From JBBDSU01 sp040904825 (GTDB taxonomy: Bacteria > Actinomycetota > Nitriliruptoria > Nitriliruptorales > Nitriliruptoraceae): a stretch of 35,795 bases of DNA. A model generated the notes under the pieces. The model had not been told where the DNA came from and ran no database searches. It was given only the letters and a program-made list of their open reading frames with translations. Numbering within the stretch: the first letter of the stretch is position 1; each line of letters opens with the position of its first letter. Of this stretch, positions 8,848 to 17,271 are shown one piece after another. The DNA lies in assembly GCA_040904825.1 (NCBI GenBank), contig JBBDSU010000043.1, positions 1 through 35,795 on the forward strand, read 5' to 3'. Position numbers and translations under genes: made by a program.

Positions 8848-8902
8848 GCTGCGATGAGGATCGCTTCTGGACACTACTGTCAGCAGATGCGACTTGGCAT
8901 GA
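8848..8902 (+). repeat. 55-bp direct repeat, copy 2, starting at gap 1
   Basis: Identical to 8693-8747 and beginning at the first base after the N run. Confidence 0.95.
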
Positions 8903-8934
8903 TCAACGCGCACACAGCGCAAGAGTCAGGCACC

Positions 8935-9270
8935 ATGGTCGACATGGATGATCAGACCCCGACACCACAACACCTGCGCACAGCAGCCCGCGCCTGCACC
9001 ATCATGGCGTACGCCGCTGGTCTGGCAGGGATCGCCGCTGGCACGATGCTGATGCGCGACGGGGTGCTCGCCCTAGCGATCATCACCTGGGTCATCACCT
9101 TCGCCGTCGGTGCATGCCTGATGGGCGTCGCTCTTCTGCTGCGAGCCTTCTACGGGCTGGCAGCGACCGTCGCGTGGCTGCGCAACGACTTGCGGGCCCG
9201 CGAGGTAGCCGGCATGTCGACATCCGATGGTGACAAGCCGACAGGCACGGTGCACCCGGTCACCCGATAG
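8935..9270 (+). CDS. Small membrane protein, two predicted transmembrane helices
   Basis: A 111-residue protein I do not recognise. Residues 1-20 are polar. Two hydrophobic segments follow: about 22-42 (ACTIMAYAAGLAGIAAGTML) and about 48-75 (VLALAIITWVITFAVGACLM and onward), separated by a short RDG turn, so the protein probably forms a membrane hairpin. The C-terminal 30 residues are charged and polar. The ATG at 8935 is chosen because the protein-like sequence begins there; only a weak CAGG precedes it, and a second Met three codons on is also possible. The 3' end overlaps the convergent glyS gene by 11 bp. Confidence 0.6.
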   Translation: MVDMDDQTPTPQHLRTAARACTIMAYAAGLAGIAAGTMLMRDGVLALAIITWVITFAVGACLMGVALLLRAFYGLAATVAWLRNDLRAREVAGMSTSDGDKPTGTVHPVTR

Positions 9271-10672
9271 GCAGGCGCTCCGCCAGATATCCCTCAAGCC
9301 GGTCAATGCTGACACGATCTTGGGCCATGGTGTCACGGTCACGCACCGTCACCGCTCGGTCATCGAGCGAGTCGAAATCGACCGTGATGCATAGCGGCGT
9401 GCCGATTTCGTCCTGCCGTCGATAGCGGCGGCCAATCGACTGAGTCTCGTCGTATTCGCACATCCACCGCGTCTTGACGAGGTCGAAAACTTCGCGCGAC
9501 AGCGGTACCAGCGTGTCCTTCTTGGACAGCGGCAGCACCGCAATCTTGTACGGCGCAAGGCGCGGATCAAGGCGCAGCACGACCCTGGATTGCATGACAC
9601 CGTCAGCGTCGGGGGCTTCCTCGACACGGTAAGCGTCGTAGAGGAACGCCAGCGTTGCTCGCGTCGCCCCGGCAGCCGGCTCGATCACATATGGGTGATA
9701 GCGCCTGTCGGCGGCCTGGTCGTAATAGGTCAGGTCCTGTCCAGACACCCGCTCATGAGCCTTCAAGTCAAAGTCTGTACGGTTGGCCAGCCCTTCAAGC
9801 TCGGACCATCCCATCGATGCATCCGGGAAGAAGTATTCGACGTCCACGGTGCGCTTGGCGTAGTGGGACATTTCGTCCGGACCATGTTCGCGCAGTCGCA
9901 GGTTCTCAGGACGGATACCCAGTCCGATGTACCAGGCCATCCGTTCGTCAATCCAGTATTGATGCCACTGCTCGTCTGACCCCGGTTCGACGAAGAACTC
10001 CATTTCCATCTGTTCGAACTCTCGCGTCCGAAACACGAAGTTCCCCGGTGTGATCTCGTTGCGGAACGATTTGCCCATCTGTGCGATCCCGAATGGCACC
10101 TTCAGTCGCGATGTCCGTTGAACCGTCGCGAAGTCGACAAACATCCCCTGGGCTGTTTCAGGGCGCAACCACACCACCGCAGAACCGTCTTCGACGGGTC
10201 CAGCAAACGTCTTGAACATCAAGTTGAAGTTCTTCGGCGGAGTCAGCGAACCGCCACACGTTGGACAGCGAACCTCGGCGAGCGACGTGGCTCCGGCGGC
10301 CTCGAGAAGGTGGTCAGCCCGTTCACGCCGGTGGCATTCGGTGCATTCGACCAACGGATCGGAAAAATTGTCGAGATGTCCCGACGCCTCCCAGACCTTG
10401 GGATGCATCAGGATCGACGCGTCCAGCCCAACCACGTCATCACGCAGTTGCACCATCGAACGCCACCATTGGCGCTTGACGTTCTCCTTGAGTTCCACGC
10501 CCAGTGGCCCGTAGTCCCAAGTCGACCGGAATCCCCCGTAAATCTCCGATGATGGGAAGATGATCCCGCGCTTCTTGCACAGTTCAACGATGGTCGGCAG
10601 ATCTGCTTCGACACTCGGATCGCCGCTGACCGGTTCAGTCGTAGCAGCCGGATCATGCTCAGAAGTGCTCAA
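9260..10672 (-). CDS. glyS: Glycyl-tRNA synthetase (homodimeric class II type)
   Basis: A 470-residue enzyme charging tRNA-Gly, of the single-chain bacterial/eukaryotic-like type and not the alpha2beta2 type. Diagnostic blocks are RGIIFPSSEIYGGFRSTWDY near the N-terminus, a zinc-binding insertion (CTECHRRE and CPTCGG), WLRPETAQGMFVDF, and class II motif 2 (FRNEITPGNFVFRTREFEQM). The C-terminal anticodon-binding domain begins around APYKIAVLPLSK and runs to the end. The only start upstream of the conserved block is a TTG at 10672 (MSTSEHDPAA); it has a weak Shine-Dalgarno sequence. A 7-bp-arm hairpin lies 25-43 nt upstream of that TTG. It is divergent from the thioesterase with 130 bp between them. 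Confidence 0.95.
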   Translation of the reverse strand: MSTSEHDPAATTEPVSGDPSVEADLPTIVELCKKRGIIFPSSEIYGGFRSTWDYGPLGVELKENVKRQWWRSMVQLRDDVVGLDASILMHPKVWEASGHLDNFSDPLVECTECHRRERADHLLEAAGATSLAEVRCPTCGGSLTPPKNFNLMFKTFAGPVEDGSAVVWLRPETAQGMFVDFATVQRTSRLKVPFGIAQMGKSFRNEITPGNFVFRTREFEQMEMEFFVEPGSDEQWHQYWIDERMAWYIGLGIRPENLRLREHGPDEMSHYAKRTVDVEYFFPDASMGWSELEGLANRTDFDLKAHERVSGQDLTYYDQAADRRYHPYVIEPAAGATRATLAFLYDAYRVEEAPDADGVMQSRVVLRLDPRLAPYKIAVLPLSKKDTLVPLSREVFDLVKTRWMCEYDETQSIGRRYRRQDEIGTPLCITVDFDSLDDRAVTVRDRDTMAQDRVSIDRLEGYLAERLPIG

Positions 10673-10696
10673 GAGGTGCTCGATGTCTGTATCTGT

Positions 10697-10715
10697 CGCG
10701 CCAGGATTTGGCGCG
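10697..10715. promoter_or_regulatory. Perfect 19-bp dyad between glyS and the thioesterase gene
   Basis: CGCGCCA, 5-nt spacer GGATT, TGGCGCG. The 7-bp arms are perfect and GC-rich. It is in the 130-bp divergent intergenic region, so it may be an operator for one or both genes, or a hairpin in the glyS leader about 25 nt before the TTG start. It is far too small to be a T-box. Confidence 0.4.
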
Positions 10716-10802
10716 CTTTGCTTGGGGCCGAGACTATCGTCCAGCTACCGCGCATCCGTGTCGGCGATGGTGCTCGCACCTGTCTGTCGCAAGGGAGTGA
10801 TC

Positions 10803-11648
10803 GTGCCACCTTCAAGTCGCTTCGAGCGCGACTCGGCAGTGACCCCCAGGGGCCATGGCGTCTACGACGCTGTGATCGACGAAGGCTGGTTTGTCATCGA
10901 CGGCGCCGCTCCCAACGGGGGCTACGTGACGGCCATCGCCGCGCGCGCCATGGCAGCGGCGTCCAACCGCCCCGACCCCATCACCATCACTGCCCACTTC
11001 CTTCAACCACCGCAGCCGGGCGGCGTGCAGGTCGTCACCGAGATTGTGCGCGAGGGCGGCCGCCATAGCACCGTTGCCGCTGACGTGCGGCAAGATGGCG
11101 TGTCGTTGACGCGTGTCTTGGCGACATTCGGTGACCTATCGCGGGCATCTGGCCCCACTGTGGTCACCCTCGACCCGCCCCAGCTGCCGCCGATTGAAGA
11201 ATGTGTCGCAACGGTCGAGGCAGCGACGCAAGCCCACGACCGCGGTGAGGCCCCACCGCCGGCTGAAATCCTTCAGCGATGCGAACACCGCCAGCCTGCG
11301 GAGTATCTGGGCTGGACGCGCGATGCGTCGCTTGGCATCGCCGTGAACGGTGGCTACATCCGATGGCCGGATACACCAACAGTCGATCCGTTCGGACTCC
11401 TGGTGATTGCCGACTGCTACCCGCCGGCCGTGTTCAACCTTGGATCCCATATCCCCGTCGGCTGGGCTCCGACGATCGAACTGACCGTCCAGATCCGTGC
11501 CCGCCCAGTCGCAGGTTGGCTCCGCACCCAGTTCACAACGCAGGCCGTCACCAACGGGTACCTCGAAGAAGATGGACAGATCTGGGACGCCGACGGGAAC
11601 CTGGTCGCGCTTTCGCGGCAGACGGCAATGCTCGGGCGTGCGCGTTGA
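10803..11648 (+). CDS. Acyl-CoA thioesterase family protein (double hot-dog)
   Basis: A 281-residue protein of the TesB-like/4HBT_3 thioesterase family, which hydrolyses acyl-CoA thioesters. The first hot-dog half has YDAVIDEGWFVIDGAAPNGG followed by YVTAIAARAM and the ITITAHFLQPPQPG strand typical of these enzymes. The second half has DPFGLLVIADCYPPAVFNLG, then PTIELTVQIRA and a closing EDGQIWDADGNLVALSRQ. The frame is open upstream across the divergent region, but AAGGGAG sits 5 nt before a GTG at 10803 and the family sequence begins soon after, so I start there. The acyl chain preferred is not evident. It is 103 bp upstream of deoC on the same strand; a functional link is not obvious. Confidence 0.82.
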   Translation: MPPSSRFERDSAVTPRGHGVYDAVIDEGWFVIDGAAPNGGYVTAIAARAMAAASNRPDPITITAHFLQPPQPGGVQVVTEIVREGGRHSTVAADVRQDGVSLTRVLATFGDLSRASGPTVVTLDPPQLPPIEECVATVEAATQAHDRGEAPPPAEILQRCEHRQPAEYLGWTRDASLGIAVNGGYIRWPDTPTVDPFGLLVIADCYPPAVFNLGSHIPVGWAPTIELTVQIRARPVAGWLRTQFTTQAVTNGYLEEDGQIWDADGNLVALSRQTAMLGRAR

Positions 11649-11751
11649 ACCAACCACCACCGTCACCACGACTCAAGGCGGCTAGCGGCAGCCATCTGCT
11701 CCACCGCTACGCTCCGTCATGCATCAACTTCTACATGACACGAGTCCATCG

Positions 11752-12732
11752 ATGACTTCGCTCGTCCTTCCCGGTGACCTCCCCGATTTTGCTGAGATCG
11801 CGGCATCCGATGGCGCTCTCCGGCGGTTTCTTCACGGCCTTCCCGGCGTCGATCAGGTCGGGGTTGAGCGCCGTGTCGACGCGCTCGCTTCCCGATCAAT
11901 CAAGCAGCAATCAAAACGCTGGGCACTCGACACAGCGATCCGCATGACGGACCTCACCACGCTCGAAGGCGCCGACTCGCCGGGACGCATTCGATCCTTG
12001 TGCGCCAAAGCGGTGCGACCCGACCCGTCAGACCCAGACATCCCCGCGGTCGCGGCAGTGTGTGTCTATCCCGACCGTGTTGCCATCGCTGTCGAAGCTG
12101 TCCGAGGTTCCAGTGTCAAGGTCGCTTCGGTCGCGACAGCCTTTCCGTCAGGACGGACGTCGCTGGACATCAAGCTCGCCGACACCCGGCTAGCTGTTGA
12201 AGCTGGCGCCGACGAGATCGACATGGTGATCGATCGTGGCGCTTTCCTCGCCGGCGACTATGCAAAGGTTGCCGCCGAGATCGCTGCAGTCCGCCAGGTG
12301 TGCCATGACGCTGCACCTGACGCACCCGCCCACCTCAAGGTCATCCTCGAGACTGGGGAACTGATGACCTATGACAACGTCCGCCGGGCATCGTGGCTGG
12401 CGCTGATCGCTGGTGCCGACGTGATCAAGACCTCTACCGGCAAGGTGTCTCCTGCAGCCACGCCAGCCGTCACCCTCGTCATGCTGCAGGCAGTACGTGA
12501 TTTCGCGGACTTGACTGGACAGGTCCGTGGCGTCAAGGCTGCCGGCGGCATCCGCACCGCCAAAGACGCGATCCGGTATCTGGTGCTTGTTCACGAGATC
12601 GCCGGACCTAGGTGGCTGGACCCCGACTACTTCCGATTTGGCGCATCCAGCTTGCTCAATGATCTTCTCCTCCAGCGCGCCAAGCAGATCCACGGCGTGT
12701 ACTGGAACCCAGACCGAATTCCCATCGACTGA
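11752..12732 (+). CDS. deoC: Deoxyribose-phosphate aldolase
   Basis: A 326-residue class I aldolase that cleaves 2-deoxyribose 5-phosphate to glyceraldehyde 3-phosphate and acetaldehyde. This is the longer actinobacterial form. Family blocks are SDGALRRFLHGLPGVD, DLTTLEGADSPGRIR, AAVCVYPD, VATAFPSG, ADEIDMVIDRGAFL, HLKVILETGEL and VIKTSTGK, whose lysine is the expected Schiff-base residue, then KAAGGIRTAKDAI and FGASSLLNDLL. An in-frame ATG also exists at 11719, but family members begin close to the SDGALRRFL block, so I prefer 11752 (MTSLVLPGD). Neither start has a good ribosome-binding site. It is followed within 10 bp by an aldehyde dehydrogenase and then a short paralogue, forming a three-gene deoxynucleoside catabolic unit. 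Confidence 0.95.
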   Translation: MTSLVLPGDLPDFAEIAASDGALRRFLHGLPGVDQVGVERRVDALASRSIKQQSKRWALDTAIRMTDLTTLEGADSPGRIRSLCAKAVRPDPSDPDIPAVAAVCVYPDRVAIAVEAVRGSSVKVASVATAFPSGRTSLDIKLADTRLAVEAGADEIDMVIDRGAFLAGDYAKVAAEIAAVRQVCHDAAPDAPAHLKVILETGELMTYDNVRRASWLALIAGADVIKTSTGKVSPAATPAVTLVMLQAVRDFADLTGQVRGVKAAGGIRTAKDAIRYLVLVHEIAGPRWLDPDYFRFGASSLLNDLLLQRAKQIHGVYWNPDRIPID

Positions 12733-12741
12733 CGAGTGGCC

Positions 12742-14304
12742 ATGGACTCCGAAAAAGCGACCCGGCCCTCCGGCCACGGCCCACAGCCCGAAGCCACGGT
12801 GCCTGACATGATCACCCCGACATGGGATTACGCCCCGGCACCCGAAGCGCGCGATGTCATTGACCTTGGCCGCGACTGGCGCATGTTCATTGGCGGCGAT
12901 TTCGTGGAAGCCGCCGCCGGCGACCGCTTCCCGTCGGTCAACCCTGCCACAGAAGAAGTCTTAGCCGAAGTCCCGCTCGCGACTGAAGTGGACGTCGACA
13001 GGGCCGTAGCAGCCGCAACCAGCGCCTTGCCGACGTGGCAGGCAACACCGGGACATGAACGCGGCAAGTACCTCTACCGGATTGCTCGGCTTCTCCAAGA
13101 ACGCGCCCGCGAATTCGCTGTGCTCGAGACGCTCGACAACGGCAAGCCCATTCGCGAAACGCGCGATGTTGACATTCCTCTGGCTGCAGCACACTTCTTC
13201 TACCACGCGGGATGGGCAGACAAGCTGGACTGGGCCGGGATGGGTCCCTCCCCTCGACCCATCGGCGTTGCAGGACAGATCATTCCCTGGAACTTTCCGT
13301 TGCTGATGCTGTCGTGGAAGATCGCGCCTGCACTGGCCTGCGGCAACACCGTCGTCATCAAGCCCGCCGAGACAACACCGCTGACCGCGCTGCTGTTCGC
13401 CGAGGTGTGCCAGCAGGCTGACCTGCCGGCGGGTGTCGTCAACATCGTCACAGGAGCTGGACAGACAGGCTCAGCGATCGTCGATCATCCGGGGGTCGAC
13501 AAGATCGCCTTCACCGGTTCAACCGCCGTCGGCAAGGGCATCCAGCGCGCCGTGGCTGGATCCGGCAAGCGCGTGACCCTGGAGCTCGGTGGCAAAGCCG
13601 CCAACATCATCTTCGACGATGCCGCCATCGATCAAGCCGTTGAAGGCATCGTCGACGGCATCTTTTTCAACCAAGGCCACGTGTGCTGTGCCGGATCTCG
13701 CCTCTTGATCCAGGAGAATGTGCACGATCTCGTCGTCGACAAGCTGACCACGCGACTGGCGACGCTCAAGGTGGGTGACCCGCTCGACAAGAACACCGAC
13801 CTCGGAGCAATCAACTCCGCAGTGCAGCTCGAGCGGATTCGTTCGCTGACGGATACGGGCGAAACCGAAGGGGCTGACCGTTGGGAGCTCGACTGTGAAC
13901 TTCCTGAGCGCGGGTTCTGGTTCCGGCCGACCGTCTTCACCAATGTCGCCGTCAACGCCCGGATCGCCAGAGAAGAGATCTTCGGGCCGGTATTGAGCGT
14001 CATGACGTTTCGCACACCGCAAGAAGCGATCGCCAAAGCCAACAACACGCCCTACGGATTGTCAGCCGGCATCTGGACCGAGAAGGGGTCGCGCATCTTG
14101 AAGGTCGCCGATCAGTTGCGTGCGGGTGTCGTCTGGGCGAACACGTTCAATCGATTCGACCCCACGAGTCCGTTCGGTGGCTACAAGGAATCCGGATTCG
14201 GTCGCGAAGGTGGGCGCCACGGACTGTCTGCCTACCTCCAGCCGTCGCAATCAGCGCACCCGGAACAACCGGAACGCTCGGCAGCTCCGGAGGCCCAGGC
14301 ATGA
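12742..14304 (+). CDS. NAD(P)-dependent aldehyde dehydrogenase, deoC-linked
   Basis: A full-length aldehyde dehydrogenase (520 residues from the ATG at 12742; a GTG two codons upstream at 12736 is equally possible). The active site is complete: NQGHVCCAGSR with the catalytic cysteine at about C315, the general-base glutamate in TLELGGKAA (about E281), the PWNFPLLMLSWKIAPALA and GNTVVIKPAE cofactor blocks, and EEIFGPVLSV near the C-terminus. Its place directly after deoC suggests it oxidises the acetaldehyde released by the aldolase; that substrate is inference. The last 25 residues are a proline/serine-rich tail. Its stop overlaps the next gene's start by 4 nt (ATGA). Confidence 0.93.
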   Translation: MDSEKATRPSGHGPQPEATVPDMITPTWDYAPAPEARDVIDLGRDWRMFIGGDFVEAAAGDRFPSVNPATEEVLAEVPLATEVDVDRAVAAATSALPTWQATPGHERGKYLYRIARLLQERAREFAVLETLDNGKPIRETRDVDIPLAAAHFFYHAGWADKLDWAGMGPSPRPIGVAGQIIPWNFPLLMLSWKIAPALACGNTVVIKPAETTPLTALLFAEVCQQADLPAGVVNIVTGAGQTGSAIVDHPGVDKIAFTGSTAVGKGIQRAVAGSGKRVTLELGGKAANIIFDDAAIDQAVEGIVDGIFFNQGHVCCAGSRLLIQENVHDLVVDKLTTRLATLKVGDPLDKNTDLGAINSAVQLERIRSLTDTGETEGADRWELDCELPERGFWFRPTVFTNVAVNARIAREEIFGPVLSVMTFRTPQEAIAKANNTPYGLSAGIWTEKGSRILKVADQLRAGVVWANTFNRFDPTSPFGGYKESGFGREGGRHGLSAYLQPSQSAHPEQPERSAAPEAQA

Positions 14305-15164
14305 CACGACTCGACGTGCGCAAGACCTACAAGTTGTTCATCGGTGGCGCCTTCCCCCGATCCGAGTCGGGCCGGACGTATGTGATCGCGCGGAATGGCA
14401 CCTTTGTCGCTAACGCAGCACGCGCATCTCGCAAAGATGTCCGTGACGCAGTCCGCGCAGCCCGCACGGCTCAGCCAAGCTGGGCTGCCGCCACGGCCTA
14501 CAACCGCGGACAAGTGATCTACCGGGTGGCAGAGATGCTCGAAGCTCGCCGCGATCAGTTCATCAGTGAGGTCGCCGGCGCCGAAGGCCTCGACCACAGG
14601 GACGCGTCGTCCAACGTCGACGCCGCGATCGACAGGTGGGTCTGGTACGCGGGCTGGACCGACAAGATCGCCCAAGTCGCCGGCAACCTGAATCCCGTTG
14701 CCGGCCCGTATTTCAACCTCTCGGGGCCGGAGCCAACCGGCGTTGTCGGCGCACTGGCGCCGCAACAGTCGTCGCTGCTCGGATTTATAGACGTGGTCGC
14801 GCCGATCATCGTCACCGGCAACAGCGTTGTTGCTGTCGCCAGCCAAGACCGTCCGCTGGCCGCCGTCATGCTCGCAGAAGTGTTGGCCACATCCGACATA
14901 CCCCCCGGAGTCGTCAACATTCTGACTGGCCACATTGACGAATTGGCGCCCGTCATCGCCAGTCACCAGGATGTCAATGCCATCGACCTGACCGGATACG
15001 CCGGCCAGGACACAACCGAGCTTGAAGTTGCTGCCGCCGGCAATCTCAAGCGTGTGCTGCCCGCGCCTGCCACCGAAGCATCACACGTCGCACTCCCTGA
15101 CGGCCCTCGTCGGATCCTCGCATTCTGCGAAACGAAAACGGTCTGGCATCCGAAGGGCTGGTAG
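14301..15164 (+). CDS. Aldehyde dehydrogenase-like protein lacking the catalytic domain
   Basis: A 287-residue protein matching only the N-terminal cofactor-binding half of the aldehyde dehydrogenase fold: TYKLFIGGAFPRSESGRTY, NRGQVIYRVAEMLEARRDQF, GVVGALAPQQSSLLGF, VTGNSVVAVASQDRP and IPPGVVNILTGH. The region that should carry the catalytic cysteine is absent, and the expected LELGGK glutamate block is replaced by ELEVAAAGNLKRVL. It ends with CETKTVWHPKGW. The reading frame is intact and coupled by ATGA to the active enzyme, and similar short partners follow deoC and an aldehyde dehydrogenase in other actinobacteria, so it is a conserved pseudo-enzyme, not a fresh truncation. I infer a structural or regulatory partner role for the upstream enzyme. 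Confidence 0.88.
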   Translation: MTRLDVRKTYKLFIGGAFPRSESGRTYVIARNGTFVANAARASRKDVRDAVRAARTAQPSWAAATAYNRGQVIYRVAEMLEARRDQFISEVAGAEGLDHRDASSNVDAAIDRWVWYAGWTDKIAQVAGNLNPVAGPYFNLSGPEPTGVVGALAPQQSSLLGFIDVVAPIIVTGNSVVAVASQDRPLAAVMLAEVLATSDIPPGVVNILTGHIDELAPVIASHQDVNAIDLTGYAGQDTTELEVAAAGNLKRVLPAPATEASHVALPDGPRRILAFCETKTVWHPKGW

Positions 15165-15354
15165 CGCGACAACCGGCCGTGGACAGCTCGTTGACCAGCG
15201 CTGCATTCCGGCTGCGCCGTCGTCTTGATTCGCAATCACCACACACAACGTGCTACATGTCCCCGGTCGCGCATCTTGACGATTCGAACCGCAGTCGTCC
15301 GACGCCCGCGCGCCCTACTCGCCTGCTCCCATCACTCATCCGAGGCACTTTTTC

Positions 15355-17268
15355 ATGGATCACGGCACCGATGCCGGCGGTCATAGACCCCAGCGCAATG
15401 ACACACATCCTGACAGCGCCACCGATGGGCTGAAAGGCCAGGCCATACCTGCCTCCCCACCGATCTCGGTGCGTGCAGGACGGCACGGCGAGCGGCTCGA
15501 CCGGCGTGAAGCTTGGGCGACCTTCCGCCGAGTGTTCGGACATCTGCGGCCGTACAAAGGGCGGATGGGTTTCGCCATCGCCAACTTGCTGGCCATGGCC
15601 GGACTCGACGTCCTGCGCCCGATCATCATCATGCTCGTGATCGACGAAGTGATCGTCGGCGGCGAGCAAGACCTGCTCTACCCCTACATCGGCATCATCC
15701 TGTTGGTCAGTCTGCTTCTTGCTGCAGCGCTGTTCGCCCTGACGGTCCTGCGCCGCTCCATCGGCGAACGCGTCGTGCGCGATCTTCGCGGCGAGCTCTA
15801 CGGCCACCTTCACCACCTCGATCAACGGTTCCACGAAGACACGCCGACTGGCGAGCTGTTATCACGGACCGGCACCGACGTCCAAGCAGTCCGGCGATTC
15901 ATGGCCGTTGCCCTCCTCAGCACGATTCGCATCGTGTTGACCATCGCGGTCATCATCGTCGCGGGTCTGTTCATCAGCATCCCGATGACCCTGCTCATGT
16001 TGCTGACGGGTCCGGCGATGTACCTGACGGTGCGCAGCTTCAGCCGTCAGACCAAGCCCGCTTTCGCTTCCGTGCACCAACAGAATGCAGCGCTGTCGGA
16101 AGCATTGAGCGAAAACGTGACTGGCATCAGAATTGTCCGGTCGTACGGCCAGGAAGAGGCCGAAACGGAGCGGTTCAACCGTGAAAACCGCGAAGCTATG
16201 GACCGTCAGATGGCTGTCGCCCGGATTCGCGCGAGCCATGCTCCCCTGATGGATTTTTGGGTGCTGTTGTCACGCGGCATCCTGCTGCTGGGAGGCGGAC
16301 TCATCGTTATCGGCGGCGGGGCGACGATTGGCGCGCTCGTTGCTTTTGACGGATTCCTCAGCCGCATCATGGGGCCCATCAAGGAGGCTCACACGCTGAT
16401 CGACGCTGCCGGCGAATCGATGAGCGGTGCTGACCGGATGTTTGAACTCCTCGACCAGAAGCCAGCGGTGACCGACCCCGAGGAACCAGTCACCATCCCC
16501 GACAAGCCTGGCATCGGCTTCGAAGGTGTTCACCTCATACGTGGCGGGCACGAGGTACTTCGAGGCATTGATCTGGATGTCAGCCCGAGAGAAACGGTGG
16601 CCCTGGTCGGAACGACAGGATCCGGCAAGTCCAGCCTCGTTCATCTTGTCAGCCGTTCCCATGATCCGTCAGCCGGCCGTGTCACCCTCGGTGGACGTGA
16701 CGTCAAGGACTATGACCTGGCCTCGCTGCGCCGCAAGGTCACTGTGATCCATCAGGAGAGCCACCTGTTCTCAACCACCGTGTGGGAAAACATCGCCTAC
16801 GGCCGGCCTGACGCCACCCGCGAAGAAGTCGAGGAAGCAGCGCGACTGACCTATGCGCACGAATTCATTTCGGAACTCAAAGACGGCTATATGACCGTGA
16901 TCGGGGAACGCGGATCCGGGTTGTCCGGAGGCCAGCGCCAACGCATCGCGATCGCCCGTGCCTTGGTGATGCGACCGGACGTCCTCATTATCGATGACGC
17001 GACTTCGGCCCTTGATACGGAGACCGAGCAAGGCATCTGGATGGGCCTCGAGTCAGTGATTGCCGATGCCACCACCATCATTGTCGCCCAGCGATTGTCC
17101 ACACTCCGCGGCGTCAATCGGATCGCGGTCATGGACGCCGGGCGCATCGTTGAACTCGGCAACCATGACGAGCTGATCGCCCTCGACGGCCAGTACGCCC
17201 AGATGTACGCGCTCCAGTCCGCCACAGTCATTGGCGACGGCGCGTCGTCCCCGACGACGGAGGTCTGA
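15355..17268 (+). CDS. ABC exporter half-transporter with degenerate catalytic site
   Basis: A 637-residue half-transporter: N-terminal polar extension (about 1-55), six transmembrane helices (about 65-365), then the nucleotide-binding domain. Walker A is GTTGSGKS (419-426) and the signature LSGGQ (523-527) is canonical. Walker B is VLIIDDATS, with Asp548 where the catalytic glutamate should be, and the switch loop reads VAQRLS with Gln579 instead of His. These two changes are the hallmark of the degenerate partner in heterodimeric exporters such as TM287/288 or BmrCD. It should pair with the next gene, 3 bp downstream. The substrate is unknown; multidrug or lipid export is typical of the family. 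The start ATG at 15355 has GAGG upstream. Confidence 0.92.
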   Translation: MDHGTDAGGHRPQRNDTHPDSATDGLKGQAIPASPPISVRAGRHGERLDRREAWATFRRVFGHLRPYKGRMGFAIANLLAMAGLDVLRPIIIMLVIDEVIVGGEQDLLYPYIGIILLVSLLLAAALFALTVLRRSIGERVVRDLRGELYGHLHHLDQRFHEDTPTGELLSRTGTDVQAVRRFMAVALLSTIRIVLTIAVIIVAGLFISIPMTLLMLLTGPAMYLTVRSFSRQTKPAFASVHQQNAALSEALSENVTGIRIVRSYGQEEAETERFNRENREAMDRQMAVARIRASHAPLMDFWVLLSRGILLLGGGLIVIGGGATIGALVAFDGFLSRIMGPIKEAHTLIDAAGESMSGADRMFELLDQKPAVTDPEEPVTIPDKPGIGFEGVHLIRGGHEVLRGIDLDVSPRETVALVGTTGSGKSSLVHLVSRSHDPSAGRVTLGGRDVKDYDLASLRRKVTVIHQESHLFSTTVWENIAYGRPDATREEVEEAARLTYAHEFISELKDGYMTVIGERGSGLSGGQRQRIAIARALVMRPDVLIIDDATSALDTETEQGIWMGLESVIADATTIIVAQRLSTLRGVNRIAVMDAGRIVELGNHDELIALDGQYAQMYALQSATVIGDGASSPTTEV

Positions 17269-17271
17269 GCA

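Larger units (their letters stand above)
8556..8934. other. Intergenic region containing assembly gap 1
   Basis: No gene is supported here. The stretch separates the divergent hydrolase and small membrane protein genes. It holds a 100-N run (8748-8847) flanked by two identical 55-bp copies. If these are one sequence, the true intergenic distance is about 224 bp. I see no convincing promoter. Confidence 0.8.

Noticed and set aside
10673..10802. T-box leader for glyS
   Set aside because: The leader is too short and only a single 7-bp stem is visible, with no T-box or specifier arrangement.
14232..14966. Minus-strand open frame over the short aldehyde dehydrogenase-like gene
   Set aside because: Antisense to conserved coding sequence; no recognisable domain or ribosome-binding site.
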